Source of the DNA: Ligula intestinalis
Lineage: Eukaryota; Platyhelminthes; Cestoda; Diphyllobothriidea; Diphyllobothriidae
Reading direction: 5' to 3'
Assembly: GCA_036362985.1 (NCBI GenBank)
Contig: JAYGXS010000004.1
Coordinates: 42,325,311-42,389,310 of the forward strand
Length of the DNA: 64,000 nucleotides
Within the stretch, counting starts at the first letter, position 1; every line of letters starts with the position of its first letter. Below the pieces are notes generated by a model, which was given only the letters and a program-made list of their open reading frames with translations, had not been told where the DNA came from and ran no database searches. Below, piece by piece: positions 22,603-34,459 of the stretch. Both the position numbers and the translations under genes were made by a program.

Positions 22603-23655
22603 GATATATACTTCTATATAACGTGCAATATGATGTATGGCTGTTACCGAAGAGCCTCAAGTTCGAGTATGTATTCTAACACGTTTTCGCGAGAACTGCT
22701 AGTTGTTCCTTTCGTTTATGCATCGCTTGGCTTATGTTAGACTAAGGTAACCACGTTTTCGCTTGATATGCACCACTGGTAGATCATAGGAGTTATATAT
22801 TTCTGAAGCTCACTTGCGGCCCCGCCGGTCAGTGAAAAATAAATTTCAATAGAATTGTCGGGTACAATTGATTCCGTACCATTTTTTGTACACCAAGAGT
22901 AATTGCCTTCCGCCAAATGTTTTTGTAATTATTTTGATATTTCTATTACGAAGAGGTTCACATCTTCGATGAAATTCTAATGAAGACTTTACGATTTTCA
23001 TTGGGTTAAGTCAATTGACCTTAAATAATGATTATATTCTATGTACTTACCCAAACCTTCAAAGTAAGATATATCTTAAAAGATTTTACGTAAATAAACA
23101 GCTTTTAAACATTTTTTCTGATGCAGCTGTCGTTGCGTGTCATAGTTTCAGAACCACTCGATCAGCATATTTTAGATTTAATTTGGAATTTTTAATTTTC
23201 AGCGCCGGTACGGCAGTATCTGTACAAAATTAATTTCGAAAAAATAAAAATTCAAAAAAGAATTTGACAATATGTGCAAGTACACGTAGAAGTTCGTAAT
23301 AATGTCAGCAGAAATTGTCCGTTTGGGGCAACATTTAGCAACGTTTTGCAGGTAATTTGAGCTAAAAACGAAAACTTATGGCAGTTAAAAAAACTCTTAG
23401 AGTGAAAATGGAGACAGTGTTCAAAAAGCGTGTACGAGATAAAAATCTGCTGAGGAAGATAGAAGTAGGAACAAAGTAGTAGAGTAGAAACAGGTGTGGG
23501 TGGTCTGATGAAGGTGAGTAGTCAACGAAACTGCAGCATTTTAGACTGAGTACTTCCGCGTGGCTTCGTTTGATTCAGCGGTGGTTAAGGGAAACATCTA
23601 GGGTCTCGGGGGACACGAGGCAGAGAGAATAGTTTCAAGCGGATCTCCTAAATTC
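22603..23655. other. AT-rich spacer
   Basis: No gene recognised. It holds short frames only. Confidence 0.5.
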
Positions 23656-23689
23656 TCGATGGTCCTCTCTCGGAGTCATGGAAAAAAGC

Positions 23690-25641
23690 TGCTCGGAAAA
23701 GATGAACGAACGACCGACATTTCCCCCCTTTTCGTTGACTACGATCAGAACCTCTTCCAAAGTGACCATACTTTAATACATTTTTGTCTTCCGCTTGCTT
23801 CTACGAAAATGGCTTGCACCGTTCGTACCTATCATGCTTTTGACCTAGCTGATAGGAATCTAATTAACAACTTCCTGGACTCACTAGAGTGGCCGGAGCT
23901 TTCCTCCACGAACAGTGTAACAATTCTCGGTGACTTAAGGATGGCAATTTTAAATAGCATTTTGGAATTTGTGCCGATAAAAAATGTTAAGCCTTATACT
24001 TTGGGCCCCACCGTTCCTCACTTTCTTTTGCTTAGACTAAAAAATTGCGAAGACAGTTGAAAGATCATTCTTCTAGTTCATTATCTGTGCACCTCAGAAT
24101 CGCAGAGATTTTCAAATTAGCATCTAAGAATCGGCTTGCACGTGACAAACAGAAGGAATCCTGCGCACTCAGCGAGTTAAACTCAGCAAAATCTATTGCC
24201 CAGCTGTTCCGTCGTCGGTCCTCCGCTAAACGAGGTCACGAAATCCCCCTTTTACTGAATAAAGATAAATCATTTGTGCAAGATGAGTCTAACAAGGCTG
24301 AACTGTTTAATGCATTGTTTGCAAAGCATCTTACGATGGAATCCGAACCGGTCCCATTCTTCTAGCCATGCTCAGTTAATACTATTAGTACCATAGATTT
24401 CTCCTTAGAAGTAATTCGTAAGCACATTATCCGTCTGAAAAACTTGCACACCTGGGGAACGGATTGTATTCCAAACTGACTTATTAAGAGAGTGTTGAGC
24501 TTCCCCCGATTGCTAAGTCATCTATTCTCAGCTAACCTTCTTAACGGTAACTTTCCTGACTCATAAAAGACATTTATTATTCTTCCAGTCTTCAAGTCAG
24601 GATCTCGTTCGGACATAAATAACTACCGGGGTGTTCCTTAAACCCCGGCCATAGCCAAACGTCTGGAAAAGATCATTTTGAATCGTATTCTCGATTTCTG
24701 TGTAGAAAATAAACTATCTAGTGCCTCCCAGCATGGATTTTTACCTGGAAGATCATGCGAAACCTGTCACTTGGCATTTATTAACCTCGAAACTTCACTT
24801 CGTAATAGGCAGCAATCTGTCATTCTGATTTTCTTTGACCTTAGTAAAGCTTTCGACAAGGTGCCGCACAGATGCCTTCTAGTGAAACTCGAAGCCCTAG
24901 GCATCAGGCCTCCTTTCCTTGATTTCATTGCTTCCTACCTGTCTTACCGCAGCCAGAAGGTCTTAGTAGGCAATAGCTACTCGATGCCTCAGCCGATCAC
25001 GAGTGACATTTTAAAAGGCACGGTTTTAGGTCCCCTTCTTTTCATTCTTTGCATAAATGAAATTTCAACAGTGCTAAACAACTCGGAAAATTTCGTTTAT
25101 GCTGATGACCCTAAAAGTATTAACTCATTTTCTTAGGACACGGCCAGTAGTTGCGTTGATCAAGTTAACGCAGACTTGCGTACCCTCTCAATTTGGAGCG
25201 CCACTTGGAAGATCGAGTTTTCTCCATCCAAATGTAGTTTCATGTGTTTTGGTCCCGCAAAGCTTCCTGGACCCCTTATCTTCCAAAACAGTCCACTGTT
25301 AGAACGATCTACGATAAAGGATTAAAGTCTAACTTACACGAATAAGCTTGCATTATCGCCTCATACAGATGGAATTTCTGCCAAGGCCACACAGATATGT
25401 GGGTTCATATCGCATAATTTTTTCCTCCCAGAAATAAAATTCAAACTATACCGCATGTTTGCTCTCCCTATACTAGAATACTGCTGTCCCCTTTTTGGCC
25501 TTATGAACACGAATGACCGAATTAAGATTGAAAAGGTTCAGCGAGTTTTCACTCGTAAAATATTTTCTCTTTCTGGGTCTAGTTTTTCTTATACAGACAG
25601 ATGTCAGTTAGCAGGTATCACATTTTTTGGGTACGAAGACT
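23690..25641 (+). pseudogene. LINE family-1 reverse transcriptase (left half)
   Basis: Frames 23659-24060, 24045-24365, 24678-25136 and 25455-25641 carry the linker (YHAFDLADRNLINNFLDSL), RT fingers (FLPGRSCETCHLAFINLE), motif A (VILIFFDLSKAFDKVPHRCL), motif B (ILKGTVLGPLLFILCINEI), the palm FVYADD and the C-terminal FALPILEYCCPLFGLM. The palm motif is YADD followed by Pro, so the catalytic Asp pair is intact, but several stops and frameshifts (near 24060, 24480, 25136 and 25325) destroy the frame. It starts within the linker, so ORF1 and endonuclease are missing. Confidence 0.88.
25635..25641 (+). repeat. Target-site duplication GAAGACT (left copy)
   Basis: GAAGACT immediately precedes the nested LINE. 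An identical 7-mer follows it at 27648-27654. The uninterrupted homologue at about 1230 has a single AGAAGACTC. Confidence 0.75.
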
Positions 25642-27532
25642 GTGGAAAAAATTTACCCGATATAAACAGCCCCAATACTTCTTAGAATTTAAAACAAAAC
25701 AGCGAAATTTATGTCGAAGACTATTTCGAAAAGAAAGAATGGCCTTTGAGGCAGAACTAGTCAAGGGAATAGCTCATAACCCAAAAAGATTATTTTCTGA
25801 TGTAAATAAGGCCAAACGGAATCGAGATCCCATCCCCTGTCTGAAAGATAACGAGGGAAACAAGTGTATGGATAACTCAGATAAGGTGAACCTGTTGTCC
25901 AATTTCTTTATGTCTGTGTATACCAAGGAGCCGCCTTTTGACGAGAATGTACAGCAATATATAATCCTAGCGGCGCACACAATTAGCATGGTATCGTTCG
26001 CAACAGATGCTGTAAGAAAAGCCTTGAGACAGTTAAAGCCCACTAAATTGCCTGGTCCTGATGGATTATCAGCAAAACTTCTAAATGAGCTCACAGATAA
26101 ACTGGCCTCCTCACTTTCCAAGATCTTCGAAAGTTCAATGGAAAAAGGGGCCCTGCCTACTGACTGGAAGCTAGCCAACATAACACCTATTTATAAAGGA
26201 GGAGAGAGAACTTCATCTAATAGCTTAAGACCAGTTAGTGTCACAAGCATTTGTTGCAAACTAATGGAGAACTAATCAAAACGGAACTAATGAGACATAT
26301 TGAGGAGAACAACTTGCTAAAGGTAGCGCAACATGGATTCCGAAGTGGCCACTCTTGTCTCACAAACCCGCTAACATCCATGGAAAGCTAGACGAAATCT
26401 CTGGAAATAAGTTCGTCGGTCAATGCGGTCTACGTTGACTTCAGCAAAGCATATAAAAAGGTTCCACACAGACGACTAGGATCAAAGCTGCATCAATGGG
26501 TGTGACTGGAAACCTACTCAAATGGTTAGCCGACTTCCTAAAAGGCATGCGTCAGCTCGTTTGTATTGGAGACACCAAAACAGAATGGAAAACCATATCC
26601 AGTGGGGTTCCGCAGGGAAGCGTTCTAGGTCCCATTCTATTTATGCTACAATTGAACGACTGCATTGACTGCGTCACCTGTGAAAAAGTCATATTTGCAG
26701 ACGATCTTAAGATCTGGAAGTCCATTGAAAGCTCAGACGATGGACACACCTTACAAAATGACTTGGATCGCTTGCAAAAGTGGTGTAAAAATGGCTACTG
26801 CAGCTGAACTTCGACAAATGCCAAGCAATCTGTTTCCGGTCTAGTCGCAGAAAGGTGATACCATTCGAGTATGACTACTCGATCGGAGGTTATCAACTCG
26901 AGCTAGTGAACGAACTACAGGATCTAGGTGTACGCATGACGCCCGACCTCAGACCGTCAAGTCACTGTACTTGAACCACAAAGAAGGCTATGGGCATCCT
27001 CGGAGCGACCAGAAGGTCCTTCGTCTATTTTAATGAGGAGCTTTTTGGGTGAGTCTTGGGAACATTTGCTCGGCCGATGTTAGAGTACTGCTTCCAGGCG
27101 TGGCACCCTTGGATGAAGAAAGATTACGCAATGCTCGAAATGGTGCAAATAAAGGCGACCAAGCTAGTCAGCAGCTAAGGAGGTCTCCCATATGAAGGTC
27201 GTCTAGATAGGTTCAATCTTTTTCCTCTCTATTATAGGCAATACAGAGGAGATATGATCATGGTGATTAAAATCGTCAGGGGAGTAGACTGTGCTCTTCA
27301 GATGACTGACTTCTTTGAGTTTGCACAAACAAAACATCGACGTGGTCATATGTACAAACTGAAAAAACACCACGCCAAACTAGAAGTGCGGGCCCATTCC
27401 TTCTCCCAGTGGGTCACTGAGGAATGCAAAAAACTTCCTTCCTCGGTTGTTCTTGCTGAAAGCGTCAACGCATTCAAAAGAAGGCTTGATCTTACTAAGC
27501 TTGCTGGTCATACATTTGGAAGCCAACAATAA
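25642..27532 (+). pseudogene. Family-2 RT of the nested LINE, frameshifted
   Basis: Frame 1 (to 26275) has the fingers: LRQLKPTKLPGPDGLSAKLL, ANITPIYKGG and RPVSVTSICCKLMEN, then a stop. Motif A (VYVDFSKAYKKVPHRRL near 26430) has an altered Ala-Tyr-Lys core. Frame 26496-26807 has ISSGVPQGSVLGPILFML (motif B) and VIFADDLKIWKS (FADD). After more shifts, 27254-27532 gives the C-terminal domain (IVRGVDCALQMTDFFEFAQT, FSQWVTEECKKLPSSVVL). At least four disruptions make it non-functional. Confidence 0.88.
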
Positions 27533-27647
27533 TTTACATAGTGTATAAATGACTTTGAACAATATGGATGATCTGACAGAATCTATCTGTAAATAGGGTT
27601 TTCAGGCGTTCTGCCTCTCTACCTTATATATACTGAGTTATACTGAA
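25642..27647 (+). mobile_element. Family-2 LINE nested inside the family-1 LINE
   Basis: It starts inside the RT N-terminal region (KKFTRYKQPQYFLEFKTKQR aligns with KWKLFRKTGSPVYLEEFRRQ of the 17.4-22.1 kb copy) and ends in the family-2 3' signature: AGGG, hairpin AGGC-GTTCT-GCCT at about 27603-27616, then an ACTGA-rich tail. It is flanked by GAAGACT repeats. It is 5'-truncated, as usual for LINE insertions, and younger than the element it interrupts. Confidence 0.9.
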
Positions 27648-27654
27648 GAAGACT
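27648..27654 (+). repeat. Target-site duplication GAAGACT (right copy)
   Basis: Identical to 25635-25641, directly after the 3' tail of the nested LINE. Confidence 0.75.
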
Positions 27655-28434
27655 TGAAGCTGGTATACGCTTTCTGTTTCGCGTTGACAATAGTTCTTAT
27701 CTCCTACAAATTAACGCTCTCACTCCGGTAAACTGACATTAAGCCACTCGTAACTCCATCATGATAATTTTACCACCCCATAGTTCCACATCTAACTATT
27801 CTCATTTTTTTTACCGCCAAATATGCTTTTATTTGGAACAATCTGCCACTCGAACTTAGGTCGTCTACTAAATTATCGATTTTGAAAGGCAAGTTCCGTA
27901 AGGATTTAAATTTGGAGGAAATAAAGTCGTTACTGCCTGTTTCCTTTCCAAACACGCAATTTGTAGATTTCGAAAAGGGTCCTCCTGGCATTTGAAACTG
28001 TCCCCAGGATACGGTGACCTTCGAGGTTATTGCTTGGCTTCCAACTTATCGGTGGACTCTGGAGTCCGGTAGGTCACATCTGGGTGATGTTGCCTTGAAT
28101 TCCACTGCCCTTCTGTTGTTCCGGATGACCCCTTTTTAACTTATCGCTTTATTATTTTTGCCATGACAGAAAGCGTCCCGAACCCTCAACGATAGGATCC
28201 CATCTAACTGTACCATGCTGCCTCTTAAGACAGTTTTTTCTCCTTCATTATTTTTGGAAATCGGTGGCTCGCTGAACTCATCCACCGATGTAGGAGTTTT
28301 TTTAACTGTCCAGCTAATTATTTTACAAGCGTTCGTTGTTAATCTGAAATATTTTTATTTTTTATTATTTTTACGATAGCCCTAAGTTTTTAATGTAAGG
28401 GCCCCTTGGGTCTTAAATATACAATTTATTTATT
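27655..28434 (+). pseudogene. LINE family-1 C-terminal end and 3'UTR (right half)
   Basis: The coding end reads WNNLPLELRSSTKLSILKGK, then LNLEEIKSLLPVSFPNTQF and FEKGPPGI before a stop near 27994. About 440 bases of 3'UTR follow, ending in the GGGCCCC-TT-GGGTC hairpin and a TTTATT tail at 28415-28434. The mirrored sequence on the minus strand at 15-977 confirms it. Confidence 0.8.
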
Positions 28435-29445
28435 GATATGAACCCATCGCCGAGAAAAATGAACGTCCACTACAAAATTCGCGAATGAATATGCTAAATA
28501 TTGATTTCTAAAACTTCTAAAATGTAACCTATTCAAAAAAGCTTTGCTTATATATATTAGCGTCTGATGTCTGCGTACTTTAATTTTTTGATGATAAAGT
28601 CAAGATCAGAATGGAACATTTTGGCCAGTGGATTTATTTCCCAAACAATTAGGGATATCTCTTCTGTTAGAACTGAAAGAGCTAAATGCTTTATCTCAAA
28701 CGGAACAGTTTTCAGCATATTTGGTTACTTCTAGGCTAAGCTCTACAATAATAAATGCAAAGCAGAGTGGCAATAATATCAAGCACTATTTCTGAAAAAA
28801 AACTCTTTTGCGATGTCCCGTGACAACTCTGTCAAAAGCTTGTTATGTTAACTGTATCCAGCTTCATATCGATTGTACAATTAATTTGGTTGCCATACAC
28901 TAATAAAGTTCTCAAATGCATTCCTTGCCTGTTACCCCTCAAATATAAACTATAAATTTAATATGGAGTGCAGCAAAGAACAACCTTTAAAGTTTTTTAC
29001 TCAATTTTATGGCCCAAAACTTAGCAGCTTTGCAAAATATGATTTTTTAAACCTAGTTCGCCTTTCTTTTCCCAAAATTCATGCACTATCTCCTAATTAA
29101 ACTAACCTTAATTTCATGGAGGCAAAACAAAATTTTTCGTTTTGTGAACAGATATCATTAAAAACTTTCTGCTCTTCATGAATGTTCTTTTATAGTGCAG
29201 CATGCACACACAGGAGGTACTTTTCCGTGGCGTTTAATAGCATAGGAAATTCCTCGGATACCAACAAACGCTGGATTTCGCCCAATTTCTTCTCTAATTT
29301 CTCCCAGTATTCTGATCTGAGCGGAATTCAATTCTAATAAACAACATTTTGCACCTCAAGTCAATTCAATGAACTAAATAAGCAACCTCAAGTGTGTGTT
29401 TAATCCTCCAATCCCCAACCTTTCATAAGATATGTAATCTACTGT
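28435..29445 (+). repeat. 1-kb noncoding dispersed repeat R1, copy 1
   Basis: It aligns over its whole length, in the same orientation, with 38234-39237: both have GCCGA-AAAA-GAACGTC at the start, a GATAAAGT-AAATC block, TTCAG-ATTTG-TTACTTCTA, TTAATAGC-AGGAAATTCCT, CCCAATTTC and AATCTACTG at the end. It has no long frame. Divergence is high, suggesting an old family. The LINE above ends exactly at its left edge. Confidence 0.75.
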
Positions 29446-30390
29446 AGGTCTATCTGATTCCCTATGCCGATAGCCACTACCCCGAGCATGTCGTCGAATT
29501 TTGTAGGACCCGAAAGTGGAAACCATCAAACTTCAGGAAGATTGAAGTCGTCTGCAACCAAGTAATTTAATTAAACTGAGGTATGAAATACTTGCGCGAA
29601 ACAGATCCTAATCTTCACTATCATTGGGCGGGCAATGCACAGAACCAACTAGTAAACAGCAGTTATTCTTTAAAGCAACTCGGAACCAACAGCTCCTTTC
29701 TGTCGCAGTTAATTGAGGATGGTCCAAGGGCACACATGCTTAACGCAGATGCAGCTTCCTCCAAAACGGATGAGTTCATATCACTTCCAATGTAGTCATA
29801 ACCTTGAAACAAGAGCTCGGAGTCTGCTAGGGAGGGTGCTGCCCATGTCTCAGTTACGATAACAGCATCTGGATGGTAGACGAAGATCAGAGTTTGAAAC
29901 AGGGGGCATCTTATAAAGCAGGGATCTATCTTATATGCCTGTAGAATATGAATTGACTCGCCATCTCTTAACAAAGCTTAGATATACACATGAAAATGTC
30001 TAGGTCATGCTTATCCCTCCCTCTTTTAGTATAGTTAATGCTGATTCTAAAACTTGTTGTATAACTACATTTCGCTTGCGACTAAATTTGGCACCTGATT
30101 TCGTCTCTAATGGTTTTGACTGACCAAAAATTCGTTTCCAGTTCCGAAGGAACTGGCCATCGGGCCGGCTGAACCCAAATCCGTGACCAATCCGATCTTT
30201 TCCAACTTTTTTCTCTAGCTTTTTGGATTCGACAACCTTTTCAACATAACCTTTAGGTACAGCCACCAGAAAAGATGCGGCATTAGGTTGTTTACAAAGA
30301 ACATTCAAGGTTTGTTTGCTGGAGATGGGGTTTACGCACGCCCCGATATTTATTAACACAAGATGAAGATCCAGACTTGAAAACAAGAAG
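29440..30390 (-). mobile_element. LINE fragment with ORF1 C-terminus and APE endonuclease N-terminal half
   Basis: The minus-strand frame 30386-30000 (128 codons) looks like an ORF1 C-terminal part: VAVPKGYVEKVVESKKLEKK, then FGFSRPDGQFLRNWKRIFG and a basic SRKRNVVIQQ. Then 29974-29663 carries an endonuclease segment, PDAVIVTETWAAPSLADSEL and FQGYDYIGSD, followed in another frame by VADDFNLPEV near 29550 (canonical AGDFNLPEVDW). RT is missing. It probably belongs to a CR1-like LINE distinct from the two main families. Confidence 0.7.
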
Positions 30391-30455
30391 GAAGAATCCG
30401 TTCGAAGTATAAACTGAGAATAAATGACTAAATAAACTGGAAAGTTCTAATGCCT

Positions 30456-30970
30456 GTTTTTATATATAGTAGTAGGTAATCATAGTAGTAGTAAATCAAA
30501 CACCGATCTGTTTTTCGGGACGTACCGTTCCTAGTTGATGTTATTGTAAGCTTGGGCCTCTCCAAGTGTGTTTTGCAAGGCGACCAATAGTAATGCTGCT
30601 CACTAAGTTTCAATAACACTTACTTATATTTTAGATATTTCCGGCAAAGACTTGGAACACTATAATGGCCATTTCTAGCTCATTAGGCGTCGTCAGCTAG
30701 TATGGAAGCAATTTCAGCGGCAACACTGAACTTGAGTATCACTAGCTGGCGACGGCGAATGAAATAGAACTGGCCATTCTAGTGTCCCATATCTTTGTCG
30801 GAAATATCTAAAACATAAATAAATGTTATTGAAACTTAGTGAGCAGCATTACAATTAGTCGCCTTCGAAAACAAACTTGGAGATATCCAAGCTTACAAGA
30901 ACATCAACCAGGAAGGGTACGTCCTGAAAAACAGATCGGTGTATGATTACCTACTACTATACATAAAAAT
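30456..30970. repeat. Long palindrome of two inverted SINE-like arms
   Basis: The left arm (about 30456-30705) and right arm (about 30735-30970) are reverse complements with few differences, separated by about 30 bases. The arms share TATTGAAACTTAGTGAGCAG, AACAGATCGGTGT and GATTACCTACTACTATA (right-arm sense). The inner part of each arm contains the ATGGCCATT-TAGTGT core found in the dispersed SINE family of this window. A transcript would form a hairpin of about 230 bp. Confidence 0.85.
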
Positions 30971-31079
30971 TGTCAGATGCAATGAAAGGTATTGCTGCAG
31001 AATTCAACGTGGGTATCACCCAGCATCCGACAGCCATAGTGTGTTATTGAATTATGCAAATAAAGGACCGACTGGATGT

Positions 31080-31340
31080 GAGGTGATCAGCATGGTGTCG
31101 TTTATCAAATAAACTGTCGCGACTGTTCTTACTTCTATAGAGAGTAGATCGGGCGACGATTTAAAGGTGACCCACCGTCTCAGATTACTTCCCACACCCT
31201 GGAGGAAGTCCACAAATGTAACTTCACGGGCACGTGGATAATGGCGCGAGCCAGTAATAAGACGGGACAGGAACTAGTGGACGCCTGGGTATCCAACTTC
31301 AACGCCACCAACATGTGCATGCTATCACGCCCTTCGTTCA
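31080..31340 (+). mobile_element. PLE endonuclease fragment (third PLE type)
   Basis: The plus frame reads GVVYQINCRDCSYFYRE, a stop, then IGRRFK, matching the start of PLE GIY-YIG domains (VYKIxCxDCxxxYIGETGRRxK). Later TWIMARASNKTGQELVDAW matches the PLE C-terminal block that contains ARASNKTxRELxEAW. The segment between looks shortened and scrambled. The Gly of the GIY-YIG YIGE is lost. Confidence 0.5.
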
Positions 31341-31858
31341 TGCAGCCTGGAAGCGTGGCCCAGTTCCCGTTCAAGGACGCACGCCGTGATGATGACGTGG
31401 CGTGGACTCAACCTACTACGAATGCAACCCCCCTAACCCCACCCTCCACTTGTCCTCATAGCTGTACTACAAAACACGTCCATGCTTGCTACATTTTCAC
31501 TCTCTCTGAAGATGGCCTCTTGTAGGAAGCCGAAGTTTCAGACAATAAACATGCTATCCCAGTGATCGCGCCTTTATCTTGTTTGCAACAGAAGACTGGG
31601 GCTCACATGTTCACTTTCAATCGGGATTGTTATTTTTCTTAAAAAAATACATTGAAATTTCGAATTTATACGACGATATGTATCTCGTTTCCCCCAGAAT
31701 CGTGGCTGCTAAACCGTTAATTATAGATCATATTGTGCTCACCGTGGGGACGAAACACAAAACTTACTGCCGTCAAGCTGCGCCAAAATCCACACGGAGA
31801 GCCAAGCAGCGAACGGCGAAAATCTATCAGCCCATGGCCAACATGTACAGCCACAACT

Positions 31859-32480
31859 TTAAATTGCTGATCGATAAAACCAGTTTGCGCGTAGACAAAG
31901 GACAGCCGGCCCGGCTGTCCAAAATGTCATCGAACAAGAAAACTCAGTCTGGTGAGCACCATATGATTCATGATTCCTATCCCCGAAAGCGGACTTTTGC
32001 AGACTCGAAAAATGTGAAAGGGCTTGTGTTAGAGTTTTCTGACAGCACAGCTCTGGATTCATTAGGCGTATAGCTACGGCTTCCGTGGTTGCCAGCACCC
32101 GTTGGCGTAGGCCTTTGGAGAAGTTGGTTTGTGTCCGGTAGACAACCTGAAAGGCTTCACTAGTATCGACACAATGATTCGTATCGACAAAGTGTACGAG
32201 GAGAGAACTCGAGATCGATCTTGTTTCACCTTTACTTAACCAGGCCGGTAAGTGTTCACGTACTCTCTTTTTTAGGTGCCTCGTTGTTTGGCCAATATAT
32301 CCTGCTCTACTCCAACAAGTGAAGTAGATGCACATGGATGTGGCCTTCAACGATAGTCGGTCCTTACCTCCCAATCGTAGGAGAGGATTTTTCTACACGT
32401 TCAAACTTTCATTGTTTTGCAATGTTAATTGCCTGACTAAGAATGGCCGAAAACATGTTTGCCTAATAAACTGGCTTATG
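31859..32480 (-). mobile_element. PLE GIY-YIG endonuclease fragment, subfamily 2
   Basis: The 171-codon frame 32374-31859 reads CIYFTCWSRAGYIGQTTRHL, then VREHLPAWLSKGE, LLVHFVDTNHCVDTSEAFQV and FSKGLRQRVLATTEAVAIRL. This is the GIY-YIG fold order: Y/GYIG, the Arg-bearing helix R..REH, and the catalytic Glu in the ATTEAVAIRL helix. The N-terminal CG knuckle is altered to a Trp-Ser pair. RT is absent. The last 50 codons are probably non-element. Confidence 0.75.
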
Positions 32481-33290
32481 AATTAGTTTATGGTGAAAAC
32501 AGACGTGCGAAGCATCTGCCACACGCTCCCCTACATCCCGCACCTGAGCCCTGTGTGAAGAGAAAATCAGAATGATGGCAGACAGACCCTGCCAAAAAGA
32601 ACCAGCCTCTCTACGCGTCTCACACACAACCTGGTCCTCGCGATATGCGCCAGTCTTTTAGGAAGGCGGCTTTGATCTTACACAAGGGACAGTGTCATAG
32701 AGGTCAAATTAGCAAAGATTAATTGCAGCTTAAATCAAGTCGTCTAATTACTCCAAGTTAAGCATTGAAATGGAAGACCGTCAGCTGGTGGGATAATTCT
32801 GTCTCGTGATCAGTACTTCACGTATGTGGGAGCGAGAGGACTGTCCCGAGGATTGACTGGCTAACTCTGACTGTGGATTCGCTGGCACTCCCAATTAGCT
32901 GGAATTCGAGCTACTCTCGTTTCCCCTGAAAGCTTGGTACATTGTCCTGCGGAAGAATGCATGCAGACAGGTTGCTTAACCTTCTCAGCTACAGTGTGCC
33001 ATGGATGGCCCTGATTATCTTTCGTCACCGAGGCTAGGTGCATGATATGGTAGAGGGAGCAACCGATATGACACGAGTCTGCTTGCGCTTTAAGCTAATT
33101 CATGCGCAGACGTGCATTCAGCAGTCACGACGCTGTGGGCCGCACGTGGAAATTGTCACGTACAACGTTCAAACTGTCATTGCATACAACAAAAAAGCCA
33201 AATTTCTACACACACTTTGATCGGATATTTTGCGTTTAAAGAAGACCAAAGCTCTTAAGAGATGGACAATTGAGAAATATATTTATTGAC
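32481..33290. other. Spacer with no recognised gene
   Basis: Moderately GC-rich sequence with short frames. It may be repeat-derived, but no second copy was found in the window. Confidence 0.4.
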
Positions 33291-33299
33291 AGCGGAAAC

Positions 33300-33535
33300 A
33301 GAGGTCTTGAACACTATAGTTGGAAGCATTGGACGTCTTGATTGTGCGTAGGTACTTGTTAGTACCTTTGCCGCCAAAAGGACCTTATTGACAAAGACAA
33401 GGAAGGCTGGACTGGCCATTTCTGGCTAATTAGTCAGCACCAGCCTACCTGGGTACCTAGGATCCGAACCCCCCGACCTATTGACCAGAAATCGAACATT
33501 TTGAGCACTGCTCTACGAGGTCATTGGTTTACCAA
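33300..33535 (-). mobile_element. tRNA-derived SINE copy
   Basis: On the minus strand a tRNA-like head CTCGTAGAGCAGTGCTC, a middle anticodon-arm-like region and a B-box-like GGTTCGGATCC are followed by the body: GCTGGTGCTGACTAATTAGC and CCAGAAATGGCC. The body reappears at 30.7, 42.3 and 56.8 kb. Spacing of the A- and B-box-like sites fits a tRNA gene remnant. Confidence 0.6.
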
Positions 33536-34459
33536 GTTCGATCGGGAACCGAGTTCATGCTCAAGCTTGGCAGAACTGCATATTCGCCTAGCTCGTTTGG
33601 TAAGGGAATGGAATATGCTTCGTTTTTAAATTATGGAGACAATAATTCCGAACGACGCCAATTGCGTTCTCCACGTTTTCTTGTCTTCTAGGTCAACGCG
33701 GTTATTTTAAAATTGCGAAAAATACCATTTAAAAATTCGAAAGACCCTGATTGTAGCTGCTTCTGCTGTATCTAATAGAAGTTGTCCAATCCATTGAAAA
33801 ATTCCAAAGACAAATTGGCCAGCATAGGTTTACTCCCTAAAAATTCTCTTTAGGCCTGTACGTTTATACACTATTGGCTAAGGAATATATGCGGGTAGGT
33901 AGAAATATGGTGCACTTATCAGGGTTGGAGGGGGGATATGAGTGATTTGATCACCGTCAGGGGTAAATTACTACGCTGAGGGCGTTTGAATTGGAGACTT
34001 TCGGGCATGGTATTTGCAGCGACCCTGCGAAATACTTTTGGGCTCAGAGGACTGGTTTGCGTAACCAGATTGCAGCCGCTTCTGCCATATCTCAAAGAAA
34101 CTGTCCAAGCCTACGGCGGAAGTGGAGGCAGTAAAGTTACCCAAACCGGCCATGTGCGCCCATAAGTACTGCGTAAAGTCGCCGCAGTTACCATAGCCAA
34201 AAGTTGCCAATTTAACTACCGGCAACTTATTACATTTCCCGCCGACCAATTCTCCATAACCCTGATCAGATCGTTGAACCCAATTTTACATCCCCAACCC
34301 TGATAACTGTATAACCCGCAAATTTTACTCGATTGACAATGAAATAGAAGAACACGCCTGAAAAGACTTTATCGAAAAAACCATATGCTCGTCAATTTAT
34401 ATTTGAATGCGGTTAATACCAAATGTTAAGCAGCCAATCAATCTCTTACTTTTGGCCTT

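Larger units (their letters stand above)
23680..28434 (+). mobile_element. Family-1 LINE (5'-truncated), split by a nested LINE
   Basis: The left part 23680-25641 holds the EN-RT linker and RT. The right part, from about 27648 to 28434, holds the C-terminal coding end and the 3'UTR with terminal hairpin GGGCCCCTTGGGTCTTAAA and an AATTTATTTATT tail. The two parts become contiguous when 25642-27647 is removed, as shown by alignment with the minus-strand copy at 15-5130 (shared AACGCTCTCATTCC-type stretch near 27700 and 1150). Confidence 0.9.

Noticed and set aside
25774..26181. 135-codon minus-strand ORF
   Set aside because: Antisense of the nested LINE RT.
31579..32073. 164-codon plus-strand ORF
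   Set aside because: Antisense shadow of the PLE endonuclease on the minus strand.
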